Source: Paraburkholderia piptadeniae
Lineage (GTDB): Bacteria > Pseudomonadota > Gammaproteobacteria > Burkholderiales > Burkholderiaceae
NCBI RefSeq assembly: GCF_900007165.1
Contig: NZ_CYGY02000059.1
Location: forward strand, 44,397-108,396
Reading direction: 5' to 3'
Length of the DNA stretch: 64,000 nucleotides
Part shown: piece after piece, positions 35,900-44,411 of the stretch
Numbering within the stretch: position 1 is the stretch's first letter
Layout: every line of letters begins with the position of its first letter
The notes under the pieces: generated by a model
What the model saw: only the letters and a program-made list of their open reading frames with translations
What the model was told of the DNA's origin: nothing
Databases searched by the model: none
Program-made: the position numbers and the translations under genes

Positions 35900-36823
35900 A
35901 TGGATCGGCTTGACGCGATGTCGGTGTTGCTCGCAGTCGTTGATGCGGGAAGCATGTCTGCAGCGGCGCGTCGTCTCGGCATGCCGCTGGCAACCGTCAG
36001 CCGCAAGGTGGGAGAGCTCGAATCGCACTTGAAGACGCGCCTGCTGATCCGCACTACGCGACAGCTTTCGCTGACCGAGGCCGGGCAGTCGTACGTCGCC
36101 GCCTGCCGGCGCATCCTCGAAGAGATCGGGGAAGCCGAGCGTGCCGCGACAGGCGAGTACACGGCACCCAAAGGCGACCTGGCGGTCACGGCGCCAGTGG
36201 TGTTCGGACGCCTGCACGTCGTACCCGTGGTCGCGGAGTTTCTGGCGCTCTACCCGGAGATTGATGTGCGTCTTCTGCTCGCGGATCGCCTGGTGCATTT
36301 GACGGAAGAGCACGTCGATGTTGCTGTGCGAATTGGCGAGCTCCCCGACAGCGCGCTCGTCGCCACCCGGGTCGGGGAGATTCGCCGTGTCGTATGCGCA
36401 AGTTCGCGCTATCTCGCTTCGCATGGCGTACCTGTCCACCCGCACGACCTCGCGCGGCACCAGTGCATTAGTTTTGAAGGGCTCACGTCAGCGCAGGCCT
36501 GGGATTTCGGGTCGGGCAAATCACGGATGTCCGCCCCGGTCCGCTCGCGGCTGGTCGTCAACACCGCGGAGGCGGCAATCGCGGCGGCGATTCTCGACGT
36601 CGGGCTGACGCAGGTACTGTCGTATCAAGTTGCGAGTGCGGTAGGTGACGCCGAACTCGAGATCGTCCTTGACGAGTTTGAGCCAGCGTCATGGCCCGTC
36701 AATCTGGTACACGCGGGACAGACGCCACTGCCGCTGAAGCTACGCGCCTTCCTCGACTTTGCGATCCCCCGCTTGCGGGCTCGTATGTCGCAGGAACTTG
36801 TGGGCATCAAGGCGAAAGCGTGA
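35900..36823 (+). CDS. LysR-family transcriptional regulator
   Basis: The 307-aa regulator has its HTH at MSAAARRLGMPLATVSRKVG and the wing LLIRTTRQLSLTEAG, the CrgA-like subgroup, followed by the effector domain. I choose the ATG at 35900 because the open frame upstream lacks homology. It diverges from the hydrolase and, through the duplicated leader, may control both that gene and the AhpD-like gene. It may respond to an electrophile or quinone, as many regulators of AhpD-like genes do; this is inference. Confidence 0.87.
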   Translation: MDRLDAMSVLLAVVDAGSMSAAARRLGMPLATVSRKVGELESHLKTRLLIRTTRQLSLTEAGQSYVAACRRILEEIGEAERAATGEYTAPKGDLAVTAPVVFGRLHVVPVVAEFLALYPEIDVRLLLADRLVHLTEEHVDVAVRIGELPDSALVATRVGEIRRVVCASSRYLASHGVPVHPHDLARHQCISFEGLTSAQAWDFGSGKSRMSAPVRSRLVVNTAEAAIAAAILDVGLTQVLSYQVASAVGDAELEIVLDEFEPASWPVNLVHAGQTPLPLKLRAFLDFAIPRLRARMSQELVGIKAKA

Positions 36824-37123
36824 CTCGATGCCAACGGCAGGTCAGCAAAACCTTCGCATACCTTCTCGAGAATTGAACGTTGGACAACCACCATCGAAAC
36901 CATGCGAAACGGTCACTCAAGTGGCTTTCGTAGTCCGAAGGCGGACGACTGAAGATGGGCCGTCCTCCGCCTCACGCAAGTGGTGTAACGAGCGTCAACG
37001 CCACTATCCCTTCGATTTTCGATGTGCAAGGGTGCAAAACATTTCATTTTTCACTCTCCGCCGCCGCGAGGACTCTTGTAAGATCCCATGGCAACAATCT
37101 AGAAACACGGCCATCGGACAGGA

Positions 37124-37402
37124 ATGCGAAGAGCAATGGACCAACCTGGTACGAATTTGACTGCGCCCATCCTTTGCAGCGACTCTACAGTCTTGTTTTC
37201 GGTCTACGGCTTCGGTTGGGGGTACTGTGCCTTTGCGCTACCTTGTGAAGTAGTTTGCGAAAAACTCGGCGCTGCGAATCGCACCCCAAGGCAATTGAGG
37301 CTGGCCTTCGAGCTTGGCAAGCGCCGACTGCTGGAGGCTGCGGAGGCGAAAGCAGTCCACGGCATGGGTGGACGCATAACGCTGTCTGCCACTGACCTGT
37401 AG
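37124..37402 (+). CDS. Hypothetical small protein
   Basis: A 92-aa frame with protein-like composition in its last two thirds (CEVVCEKLGAANRTPRQLRL, then FELGKRRLLEAAEA), predicted helical. I do not recognise a family. An alternative ATG at 37136 is in frame. No neighbour within 300 bp suggests a role. It may be a real small gene or a remnant in a poorly coding region. Confidence 0.4.
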   Translation: MRRAMDQPGTNLTAPILCSDSTVLFSVYGFGWGYCAFALPCEVVCEKLGAANRTPRQLRLAFELGKRRLLEAAEAKAVHGMGGRITLSATDL

Positions 37403-38157
37403 CGCAGGAGTGCGATTCGGCGGTCGCTCCTGGAAGCAGGTCGCGCGCTGGGCTAAACCTCGCTATCTGTTGAGTGGCCGGCAACCGCCCCACAAGCGGC
37501 GACACCTGAATGACGGCTAAGGCCGACGTGCGGACTAGCGGACGATGCTAGCCATTTGGTCACCGCTGGCACTCGTCTATCGAGACCGAATGAACTCACT
37601 CTCGCCGAGCGTGGCAAGCGCCAAACCATAGGCACTCGACCCCTTTGCAAAAAGCCGCTGGACGGTTTATCAACGCCAATGTTCTGGGTCAGTCCAACCG
37701 GTATCATTCAACGACCCGTCCGAAAAACTGATTGTTGCCCGCCTACGCCGAGGTGCGAACACAACCCCGCTGCCCATTGCTATTGATATGCCGCAGGGGC
37801 GGTGATTCCGCTCGCTCGCGAATTCTAGTTCCGTCTCGATCGCCGTTATGCGCCGTGACCGATCACTCCGCAAGCAACCATCCGCTTCTCCAGAAGAAAA
37901 TGAAGGGAAATTGAAACACTCCGCTAGCGGCCTGCGACGACCGGCAGGTGCGCTCTTTACTTTCGGAGTCCATACCTACTTGCTCTCTGGAAGTCGACCT
38001 TTTCGGCCCGATCCGGGCCCGCGACACAGCAATCGAGTCGTAAAAATATTTACATGAAAACAATGATCTATAGATATTTTTCATGATGCGGGATGAAAAG
38101 TGCGGACTTTTTTGTATGTCAAGACTATCACCCCCATCGAGCGTAGGGCCTTGCTAG
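37403..38157. other. 755-bp gap without recognisable genes
   Basis: Many stops occur in all frames and composition is lower in GC than in flanking genes. One symmetrical element is present: CATGAAAA-N17-TTTTCATG at 38053-38085, inside an AT-rich patch with AAAAATAT and ATATTTTT arms. Its function is unknown. Confidence 0.4.
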
Positions 38158-38179
38158 TATATCGAAAAAAAACGATATA
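38158..38179 (+). promoter_or_regulatory. Predicted ArsR operator overlapping promoter
   Basis: TATATCG-N8-CGATATA is a perfect 7-bp inverted repeat with an all-A spacer. TTGCTA at 38151-38156 and GATATA at 38174-38179 lie 17 bases apart and could be -35 and -10 boxes, so a bound dimer would block RNA polymerase. It stands 84 bp before the ArsR-type gene and would explain autorepression and control of the old yellow enzyme. Confidence 0.6.
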
Positions 38180-38262
38180 AGATTCGAACCATAGCGATTC
38201 AGGTGCCGCTTCCCGGCCAGAGACTCTGCCCGCCGTTTGTTGTTTTGTTTGCCGTCTGTTTC

Positions 38263-38589
38263 ATGAGCACGAAGCCTAACCCGAAGACCATCGACATCGA
38301 CTCGATCCACAAGGCGCTGGCGAACCCCGCGCGTCGCGTGATTCTTGCGAAACTGCGCGAACCGGGGAAGTACTTTCCGGACCAGGAACTGTCGTACGAA
38401 CACGGCGTTTGCGCAGGCCAGTTCGACACGTGCTGCGGCGGCTTATCGCAGTCGACCGTGTCGGCGCATCTCGCCGCGTTGCAGCGCGCCGGGCTGATCA
38501 CGTCGAAACGCGTGGGCCAATGGGTTTTCTTCAAGCGCAACGAAGCCGTCATCGCGGCGTTTCTCGCGCACATGAACGCGGATCTCTGA
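38263..38589 (+). CDS. ArsR-type winged-helix regulator with Cys cluster
   Basis: A 108-aa protein with the winged HTH (IHKALANPARRVILAKL, then LSQSTVSAHLAALQRAGLI). A loop before the recognition helix reads HGVCAGQFDTCCGG, with three cysteines and a His, a likely thiol-based electrophile sensor or metal site. The start at 38263 is chosen because residues upstream do not belong to the fold. It is 95 bp upstream of the alkene reductase on the same strand. Probably a repressor relieved when electrophiles modify the cysteines, in analogy with NemR, which is not homologous. Confidence 0.85.
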   Translation: MSTKPNPKTIDIDSIHKALANPARRVILAKLREPGKYFPDQELSYEHGVCAGQFDTCCGGLSQSTVSAHLAALQRAGLITSKRVGQWVFFKRNEAVIAAFLAHMNADL

Positions 38590-38684
38590 CGGGCGCTCAT
38601 GCGTCTTCGCGCGCATCTTCGCTTTTCCCCGAATGCAGTTTTGACACATACACACGGGCCCATTGCCCGCAAGGATTGGACGTT

Positions 38685-39746
38685 ATGCCGACTCTTTTCG
38701 ACCCGCTCCAGATTGGCGATCTCACACTGAAAAACCGCATCGTGATGGCGCCGCTCACGCGCCAGCGCGCCGGCAAGGTGCGCGTGCCGAATGCGCTGAT
38801 GGCGAAGTACTATGCCGAGCGCGCGAGCGCCGGACTGATTCTCTCCGAGGCGACTTCCGTGACGCCGCAAGGCCTCGGTTACGCGGACACGCCCGGCATC
38901 TGGTCGGATGCACAGGTGGAAGGCTGGAAGCTCGTGACGGACGCCGTCCACAAGGCGGGCGGCAAGATCTTCCTGCAACTGTGGCACGTGGGCCGCGTGT
39001 CGGACCCGATCTTCCTCGATGGCGAACTGCCCGTCGCGCCGAGCGCGATCGCGCCGCAAGGACACGTGAGCCTCGTGCGTCCGCAGCGTGCTTTCGTGAC
39101 GCCGCGCGCGCTCGACATCTCGGAGATTCCGGGCATCGTCGCCGCGTATCGCAAGGGTGCCGAGAACGCGAAGAAAGCGGGCTTCGACGGCGTCGAAGTG
39201 CACGGCGCGAACGGCTATCTGCTCGACCAGTTCCTGCAGGACAGCACCAACAAGCGCACCGACGCCTACGGCGGCCCGGTCGAAAACCGCGCGCGCCTGC
39301 TGCTGGAAGTGACGGACGCGTGTATCGACATATGGGGCGCGGATCGTGTCGGCGTGCACCTCGCGCCGCGCGGCGACTCGCACACGATGGGCGACTCCGA
39401 TCCGGCCGCGACATTCGGCTATGTCGCGCGCGAACTCGGCAAGCGCAAGATCGCGTTTATCGCCGCGCGTGAAGCGGTCGGCGATGATCGCCTCGGCCCG
39501 CAACTGAAGAAGGCATTCGGCGGCGTCTATATCGCGAACGAAAGCTTCACGAAGGACAGCGCGCAGAAGCTGCTGGACGCGGGCGACGCAGATGCCGTCG
39601 CGTGGGGCAAGCTGTACATCGCGAATCCCGATCTCGTGCGCCGCTTCGAACTGGACGCGCCGCTCAACGAGCCGATCCCCGCGACGTTCTACGCGGAAGG
39701 CGAAACGGGCTACACCGACTATCCGGCGCTGGAAGCGGTGAGCTGA
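38685..39746 (+). CDS. nemA: Old yellow enzyme family alkene reductase (NemA-like)
   Basis: The 353-aa FMN barrel enzyme begins LFDPLQIGDLTLKNRIVMAP and has the expected LQLWHVGRVSDP, the substrate-binding His/Asn pair in GVEVHGANGYLLDQF, then QDSTNKRTDAYGGP. It reduces activated C=C bonds in quinones, maleimides, nitro-esters and enones using NADPH. An intrinsic terminator follows at 39790. The family start at 38685 replaces a longer open frame. Together with the Cys-rich ArsR gene it forms an electrophile-response unit. Confidence 0.92.
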   Translation: MPTLFDPLQIGDLTLKNRIVMAPLTRQRAGKVRVPNALMAKYYAERASAGLILSEATSVTPQGLGYADTPGIWSDAQVEGWKLVTDAVHKAGGKIFLQLWHVGRVSDPIFLDGELPVAPSAIAPQGHVSLVRPQRAFVTPRALDISEIPGIVAAYRKGAENAKKAGFDGVEVHGANGYLLDQFLQDSTNKRTDAYGGPVENRARLLLEVTDACIDIWGADRVGVHLAPRGDSHTMGDSDPAATFGYVARELGKRKIAFIAAREAVGDDRLGPQLKKAFGGVYIANESFTKDSAQKLLDAGDADAVAWGKLYIANPDLVRRFELDAPLNEPIPATFYAEGETGYTDYPALEAVS

Positions 39747-39789
39747 TGCTTCAGTTGCACGCGTAAGCGCAAGAGCGGGAAGCAACGAC

Positions 39790-39822
39790 AACGCGGCCGG
39801 AACTGTTCCGGCCGCGTTTTTT
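39790..39822 (+). terminator. Intrinsic terminator after the alkene reductase
   Basis: An 11-bp perfect stem (CGCGGCCGGAA / TTCCGGCCGCG) with a 3-base loop is followed by six Ts. It ends the nemA transcript 44 bp after the stop and lies just before the convergent GNAT stop. Confidence 0.85.
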
Positions 39823-39850
39823 CATATCGGGCGCTCTGCTTCTGGCAGCA

Positions 39851-40438
39851 TCAGTCGACGGGCTTCACAACGCGACGCATGAACACGCGCTTCGTTTCAT
39901 CGACACCGCGCGCAATCCGCAGCGCGCGAATACGCTTCAACGCCGCATCGAGCTCGTGGTCCTCGAGTACGCTGAACCCGAGCCGCCCATAGTACGGCGC
40001 ATTCCAGGGCACATCGCGGAACGTCGAGAGCACGAGGTGCGTCGCGCCCCGCCCGCGTGCGCGTGCATCGACGCAATCGAGCAAGGCCGCGCCAATGCGC
40101 CGCCCCGCATGCTCCGGCAGCACGTCGAGTGCTTCGACGTAAATGCGCGCGCGCAGCATCGCGAACATCACGAACGCCACGCACGCGCCGCCGCACTCCG
40201 CGACGATCACTTCGGCGGCGCGCACCTTCTTCAGCACGAACGGCGCATCCATCGGCCGAGCAGCCGCGATACCCGTCAGGCCGACGCTCACGAAACGCTG
40301 CGCGGCCTCGTATTCGACGAAGCGAATCGACGCGACATCGTCGGGCACGGCGGGCCGGTAGCGGACAGCGGGCGCTTGCATCGGGCGATGGGGTTGCATA
40401 CGACGGTTGCAGGTGAACAGTTGCGTACGAACGGACAT
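39851..40438 (-). CDS. GNAT family N-acetyltransferase
   Basis: The 195-aa protein has a GNAT core: YRPAVPDDVASIRFVEYE at the start, acetyl-CoA-binding LDVLPEHAGRRIGAALLD in motif A (about residues 115-132), and YYGRLGFSVLEDHELD in motif B. The first 20-odd residues have no match to the fold, so ATGs at 40399 or 40381 may be the real start; none has a strong ribosome site. It transfers acetyl to an unknown amine or peptide. It diverges from the LysE-type exporter. Confidence 0.82.
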   Translation of the reverse strand: MSVRTQLFTCNRRMQPHRPMQAPAVRYRPAVPDDVASIRFVEYEAAQRFVSVGLTGIAAARPMDAPFVLKKVRAAEVIVAECGGACVAFVMFAMLRARIYVEALDVLPEHAGRRIGAALLDCVDARARGRGATHLVLSTFRDVPWNAPYYGRLGFSVLEDHELDAALKRIRALRIARGVDETKRVFMRRVVKPVD

Positions 40439-40525
40439 ATTGACATCACCCGCCCTCGCGAAACAACCCGCCCGTCACGCCGATATAATGCCCAGCACGA
40501 CAGCACGCTTGTCAGGAGTCGCTCG

Positions 40526-41137
40526 ATGGCACTTTCCGGTCTTCTCGTCTTTGCGCTCGCGCTGATCGTCGCGGCAGGCTCCCCCGGCCCGAGCATCGCG
40601 GCGCTCGTCGCGCGCGTGCTCACCAACGGCTTCCGCGACGTGCTGCCCTTTCTCGCCGCAATGTGGCTCGGCGAAGCGCTATGGCTCACCTGCGCGGTGG
40701 CCGGGCTGGCCGTCGTTGCGCGCACGTTCGCGCTCGTCTTCATCGTGCTGAAGTTCGCGGGCGTCGCGTATCTGCTGTTCCTCGCGTGGAAAATGTGGCT
40801 CGCGCCCACGGACGTGCACGAAAGCACGCTGCCGAGTGGCCAGTCACCGTGGCGCATGTTCGTCGCGGGCATGATGGTCACGCTCGGCAACCCCAAAATC
40901 ATGGTGTTCTATCTCGCGCTCCTGCCGACCATCATCGACCTGTCGCGCGTCGGCACGCTCGCGTGGCTCGAACTCACGCTGACGATGCTCGCCGTGCTGA
41001 TGACCGTCGACTTTGTCTGGGCGCTGCTCGCCGTCAAGGCACGCGCGTTGCTGACGAGCCGCCGCGCCGTGAAGATCGCGAACCGCGCCAGCGCGACAAT
41101 GATGGCGGGCGCGGCTGCCGCGATCGCGACCCGCTGA
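40526..41137 (+). CDS. LysE/RhtB family amino-acid exporter
   Basis: A 203-aa inner-membrane protein with five to six helices and the family opening FALALIVAAGSPGPSIAALV, followed by the GLAVVARTFA and FVAGMMVTLGNPKIMVFYLA motifs. AGGAG stands ahead of the ATG. Family members export basic, neutral or hydroxy amino acids. It is followed by the FUSC gene after 28 bp and probably shares its transcript. Confidence 0.88.
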   Translation: MALSGLLVFALALIVAAGSPGPSIAALVARVLTNGFRDVLPFLAAMWLGEALWLTCAVAGLAVVARTFALVFIVLKFAGVAYLLFLAWKMWLAPTDVHESTLPSGQSPWRMFVAGMMVTLGNPKIMVFYLALLPTIIDLSRVGTLAWLELTLTMLAVLMTVDFVWALLAVKARALLTSRRAVKIANRASATMMAGAAAAIATR

Positions 41138-41165
41138 TTTTCGTTCTTCTCAACAGAGCCTGCGT

Positions 41166-42320
41166 ATGCGCGCCCACATGTTCAAGCAAACGGGCCGCGA
41201 CGCGCTGCTCGCGCTCGGCCGCGAACTCAAGGCCTGGAAGCCCTCCACCGAGCGCGCGCTGTTCGGCATCGAGGCGATGATCTCGGTTGTGCTGTCGGTG
41301 GCGCTCGCGCATCTGCTGGATCTGCCAAACACGTGGTGGGCCGCGATCAGCGGATTCGCCGTCATGCAGACGCGCTTCTCCGCGTCGGCCGAACGCGCGC
41401 TGCATCGCGTGCTGGGCACGATACTCGGCGCCCTGTTCGCCGTGCTCGCGGGGCCTGTCATCGGCGATCGTCCGTGGCTCTTCGTTCCCGTGCTGGGCGT
41501 GACCGGCGGCGTGTGCGTGTATCGCGCGAACGGCTCGTCGGCGTCGTATGCGTGGGTGCTCGGCGGCGTCACGTCGGTGATGATCCTGTATCAAGCGCAC
41601 GAACTGCTCAGGTTCGGCCCGACTGCGTCGTTCGCAATGCTGCGCGTCGCCGAAGTGTGCGTCGGCACGCTCGCGTGCCTCGTCGTGTCGGGCGTGTTTC
41701 ATCTCGGCATCCGCTGGTACGAGCGCCGCCGTCCCGCATCGAAAGTCGTGGCGGCGGCCGCCGCGTCCGCCGACGCGGAGCCCCCGACGTTCGAAACGCT
41801 GCGCCACGCGCGCATCGTGCTCGCCGTCCAGGCCGGCATCACCGTGTCGATCCTCGCCGCACTGACTTACGCGCTCGCGCTGCCGGGTTTCGCGCAGGCG
41901 CTCGTCACGGCCATCGCAGTGCTGATCCTGCCGCCGTCGTCGCTCATCGTGCGCTCGCAAAAGCCCGTCGCCGACAAGATGGTGCAACGCGTGGCCGGCT
42001 GCCTGATCGCGGGCGCTGTCGGCATTGCGCTGCTTCCGCTGATGCACGGCCAGATCGCGCCGTGCCTGCTCGCGCTAGCGGCGGGCGTGTGGGCGGGCTG
42101 TCACGTGCAGACGGGCAAACAGGGCGCAAGCTACATCGGCCGGCAGTTCACGATCGCGTTCATCATGGTCTTCGTGCAGGATCGCGCGTGGTCCGCCGAT
42201 CCGCATCCCGCGCTGCTGCGGCTCTCGGGCATCCTGATCGGCATCGCGATCCTCACTTGCGTGATGCTCGCCGCCAGCCGCTTCTCTTTTCTGCCGCAGT
42301 CAGAAGAAGCCACGCCCTGA
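41166..42320 (+). CDS. FUSC family membrane protein (aromatic-acid/fusaric acid exporter-like)
   Basis: The 384-aa protein has two groups of helices, one near the start (LPNTWWAAISGFAVMQTRF) and one in the second half (VAGCLIAGAVGIALLPLM). The FUSC family, including AaeB-like exporters, pumps out aromatic acids with periplasmic partners. The size is small compared with AaeB (over 650 aa), closer to the short FUSC_2 type. Co-transcription with the LysE-type gene is likely. Substrate unknown. Confidence 0.86.
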   Translation: MRAHMFKQTGRDALLALGRELKAWKPSTERALFGIEAMISVVLSVALAHLLDLPNTWWAAISGFAVMQTRFSASAERALHRVLGTILGALFAVLAGPVIGDRPWLFVPVLGVTGGVCVYRANGSSASYAWVLGGVTSVMILYQAHELLRFGPTASFAMLRVAEVCVGTLACLVVSGVFHLGIRWYERRRPASKVVAAAAASADAEPPTFETLRHARIVLAVQAGITVSILAALTYALALPGFAQALVTAIAVLILPPSSLIVRSQKPVADKMVQRVAGCLIAGAVGIALLPLMHGQIAPCLLALAAGVWAGCHVQTGKQGASYIGRQFTIAFIMVFVQDRAWSADPHPALLRLSGILIGIAILTCVMLAASRFSFLPQSEEATP

Positions 42321-42358
42321 GCGCGACGCGCGCCGCTTTATGCGTTCACGGCTCGCAT

Positions 42359-42667
42359 TCACGGCTCGCCAAACAGCGCCTCGCAAAGCTCCAGTCCTTC
42401 GGCCGTCAGCGCCGCCGAGCCGCGCCCTTCTTCGTCCATCTGCACGTCGACGACGCCCGCCGACTCCAACTGCGTCAGATAGCGCCGCAGCGTGCTCATC
42501 GGCAGATCGGCGCGCTTGCTGAGCTTCGCGAGCGACCATGATTTGCCCGACGATTCGCGCGCCGCTTCCCACAGCAGCATCAGCAGCTGCTCGACGATGG
42601 GATCGAGTGCACCGCCCTCATCGGTGTCGTCGCAGTGCTTGTCGTGTGCCGGGTCATTCGGGTTCAA
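42359..42667 (-). CDS. Small winged-helix transcriptional regulator (ArsR-like fold)
   Basis: The 102-aa protein has a winged HTH: WSLAKLSKRADLPMSTLRRY is the helix-turn-helix, preceded by an acidic, His/Cys-containing N-terminus (HDKHCDDTDEGG). It converges with the FUSC gene and sits 36 bp downstream of the MocR gene on the same strand. Metal or other ligand cannot be stated. Annotation as a regulator is reasonably firm, target unknown. Confidence 0.8.
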   Translation of the reverse strand: MNPNDPAHDKHCDDTDEGGALDPIVEQLLMLLWEAARESSGKSWSLAKLSKRADLPMSTLRRYLTQLESAGVVDVQMDEEGRGSAALTAEGLELCEALFGEP

Positions 42668-42702
42668 ATCGAATCTCCTCTAGTCCATCTGTGGTCCATT
42701 AC

Positions 42703-44127
42703 TCATTGCCGCAAGCTCGCGGCCGCCAGCTTGCCGATCGTTGCCAGCGCGTGTTCGATTTCCGGCGACCATGCGTAACTGTAATTCAAACGGATGCAAT
42801 GACTGTACCCGTTCGTCGTCGAGAACATATAGCCCGGACCGACCGTGATGCCGTGTTCCAGCGCGAGCTTGTACAACTGCATCGAATCGACGCCGCGCGG
42901 CAGTTCGACCCACAGCACGTAGCCGCCCATCGGATGCGACACACGCGTGCCTTCGGGAAAGAAACGTGTGACCATCGCCGTCATCAGCCGCGCGCGCTGC
43001 GCAAAGCCCTTGCGCAGCCTGCGCAGATGATGCTCGTAGCCATCCTGCTTCAGATACTCGGCGATCGCGAGCTGCGGAATCGACGGCGTGGTCAGCGTGT
43101 TGAGGAACTTGAGCTTCTCGACCTGCTCGCGATAGCGCCCCGGCATCGCCCAGCCGATCCGGTACGCGGACGTCAGCGTCTTCGAAAACGACGCGCAATG
43201 CAGCACAAGCCCTTTGCGGTCGTAGTTCTTCAGCGCGCCGGGATGCACGTCGCCGAAATACAGTTCGTGATAGACGTCGTTCTCGATCACGGGCACGTCG
43301 TGCCGCACGAGCAGCTTGACGAGTTCGCGCTTTTTCTCGTCAGGCATCTGGAAGCCGAGCGGATTCTGGAAGTTCGGCATCACCATGCACGCGGCGATGC
43401 GGCGCCTGTCGAGAATCTGCGCGAGCGCGCCGAGATCGATGCCCTCGCGCGGATGCGTCGCCACTTCGATCGCGCGCATGCCCATGCGCTCGATCGCGTG
43501 CAGCATCGCGTAGAACGTCGGCGACTCGACGGCCACCGTGTCGCCCGGCTTCGCGACCGCCTGCAGACACAGATTGATCGCCTCCGTTGCGCCGACCGTG
43601 ACGACGATCTCGTTCGGATCGACGGCGATGCCGTTCTCCAGATAACGCCGCGCGATCTGGCGGATCAGGTCGGGATTGCCCGGCGGCAACTCGTCGGTGA
43701 CACCCCATTGCGTCTTGCGCCGGCCGACCGCGTGCGCATAACGGTTGATCTTCTGGAACGGAAACAGCGCGGGATCGGGATACGGCGAGCCAAGCGGCAC
43801 GGCCTCGTCGCTGCCGATCGAGCGCAACGTCGACAGCACGAGCCGGCTCACGTCCACCTGCGCGGACACGGCAATCGGCTTCGACACGTCCAGTTCCTGC
43901 ACGGGCGCAGCATCGTTCGCGCCGAGCCGCACGAAATAGCCGGACTGCGGGCGGCTCTGGATGATGCCCTTGCTCTCCAGCAGCAGGTACGCGCGCAGCA
44001 CAGTCGTGATCGAAATCTGCCGGTGCTGGCTGGTCTGCCGCACGGAAGGCACGCGCTCGCCCGGACGGAACACGCCGCGCCTCACCTGCCCTTCGATCTC
44101 CTTCGCCAGTTCTTCGTAGAGCTTCAA
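42703..44127 (-). CDS. MocR-type PLP-dependent transcriptional regulator (GntR HTH + aminotransferase)
   Basis: The 474-aa protein joins a GntR-type winged HTH (residues 1-75, LKLYEELAKEIEGQVRRGVF and VPSVRQTSQHRQISITTVL) to a class I aminotransferase fold with the substrate region VESPTFYAMLHAIERMGM and the PLP Lys in LHCASFSKTLTSAYRIGWAM. I start at TTG 44127, which has AAAGG 6 bases upstream and matches the family N-terminus; a GTG at 44214 gives an Arg-rich extension without homology. MocR proteins sense amines or PLP adducts. It diverges from the YdeP-type oxidoreductase. Confidence 0.85.
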   Translation of the reverse strand: MKLYEELAKEIEGQVRRGVFRPGERVPSVRQTSQHRQISITTVLRAYLLLESKGIIQSRPQSGYFVRLGANDAAPVQELDVSKPIAVSAQVDVSRLVLSTLRSIGSDEAVPLGSPYPDPALFPFQKINRYAHAVGRRKTQWGVTDELPPGNPDLIRQIARRYLENGIAVDPNEIVVTVGATEAINLCLQAVAKPGDTVAVESPTFYAMLHAIERMGMRAIEVATHPREGIDLGALAQILDRRRIAACMVMPNFQNPLGFQMPDEKKRELVKLLVRHDVPVIENDVYHELYFGDVHPGALKNYDRKGLVLHCASFSKTLTSAYRIGWAMPGRYREQVEKLKFLNTLTTPSIPQLAIAEYLKQDGYEHHLRRLRKGFAQRARLMTAMVTRFFPEGTRVSHPMGGYVLWVELPRGVDSMQLYKLALEHGITVGPGYMFSTTNGYSHCIRLNYSYAWSPEIEHALATIGKLAAASLRQ

Positions 44128-44347
44128 CGGATGCCTTTGACGTGAGCGCCGCCGCCTTGCGTCGAACGCATAACGGACACGCTCAATGAATGAGCCGCGC
44201 AAAACGAGCCGCACAAAACACGCGAACTACACGAACCGCGTGAACTGGGATTGTGCGCGCCACCCGTCTTTTGAGCACAGTTCACCGCGACTGATCGTTT
44301 CCATCGATAACAGTCGAAACTGTACTCTTTTTCTTTCGAGCATTGTG

Positions 44348-44366
44348 TACACGCCGGATACGTGTA
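44348..44366. promoter_or_regulatory. Inverted repeat in the mocR-ydeP divergent region
   Basis: TACACG-N7-CGTGTA lies 46 bp before the YdeP-type gene and 221 bp from the MocR start. It is a plausible dimer site, perhaps for MocR, but MocR proteins often bind direct repeats, so assignment is open. Confidence 0.35.
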
Positions 44367-44411
44367 ATCCCCACTACGCTTTCATCGACATCAAGCACCA
44401 TTGGACGCATC

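Noticed and set aside
38199..39791. 530-codon minus-strand frame opposite nemA and the ArsR gene
   Set aside because: Composition is that of an antisense shadow; the plus-strand genes have clear families, ribosome sites and a terminator.
42538..44145. 535-codon plus-strand frame opposite the MocR gene
   Set aside because: Antisense shadow, rich in Arg and His, without recognisable motifs.
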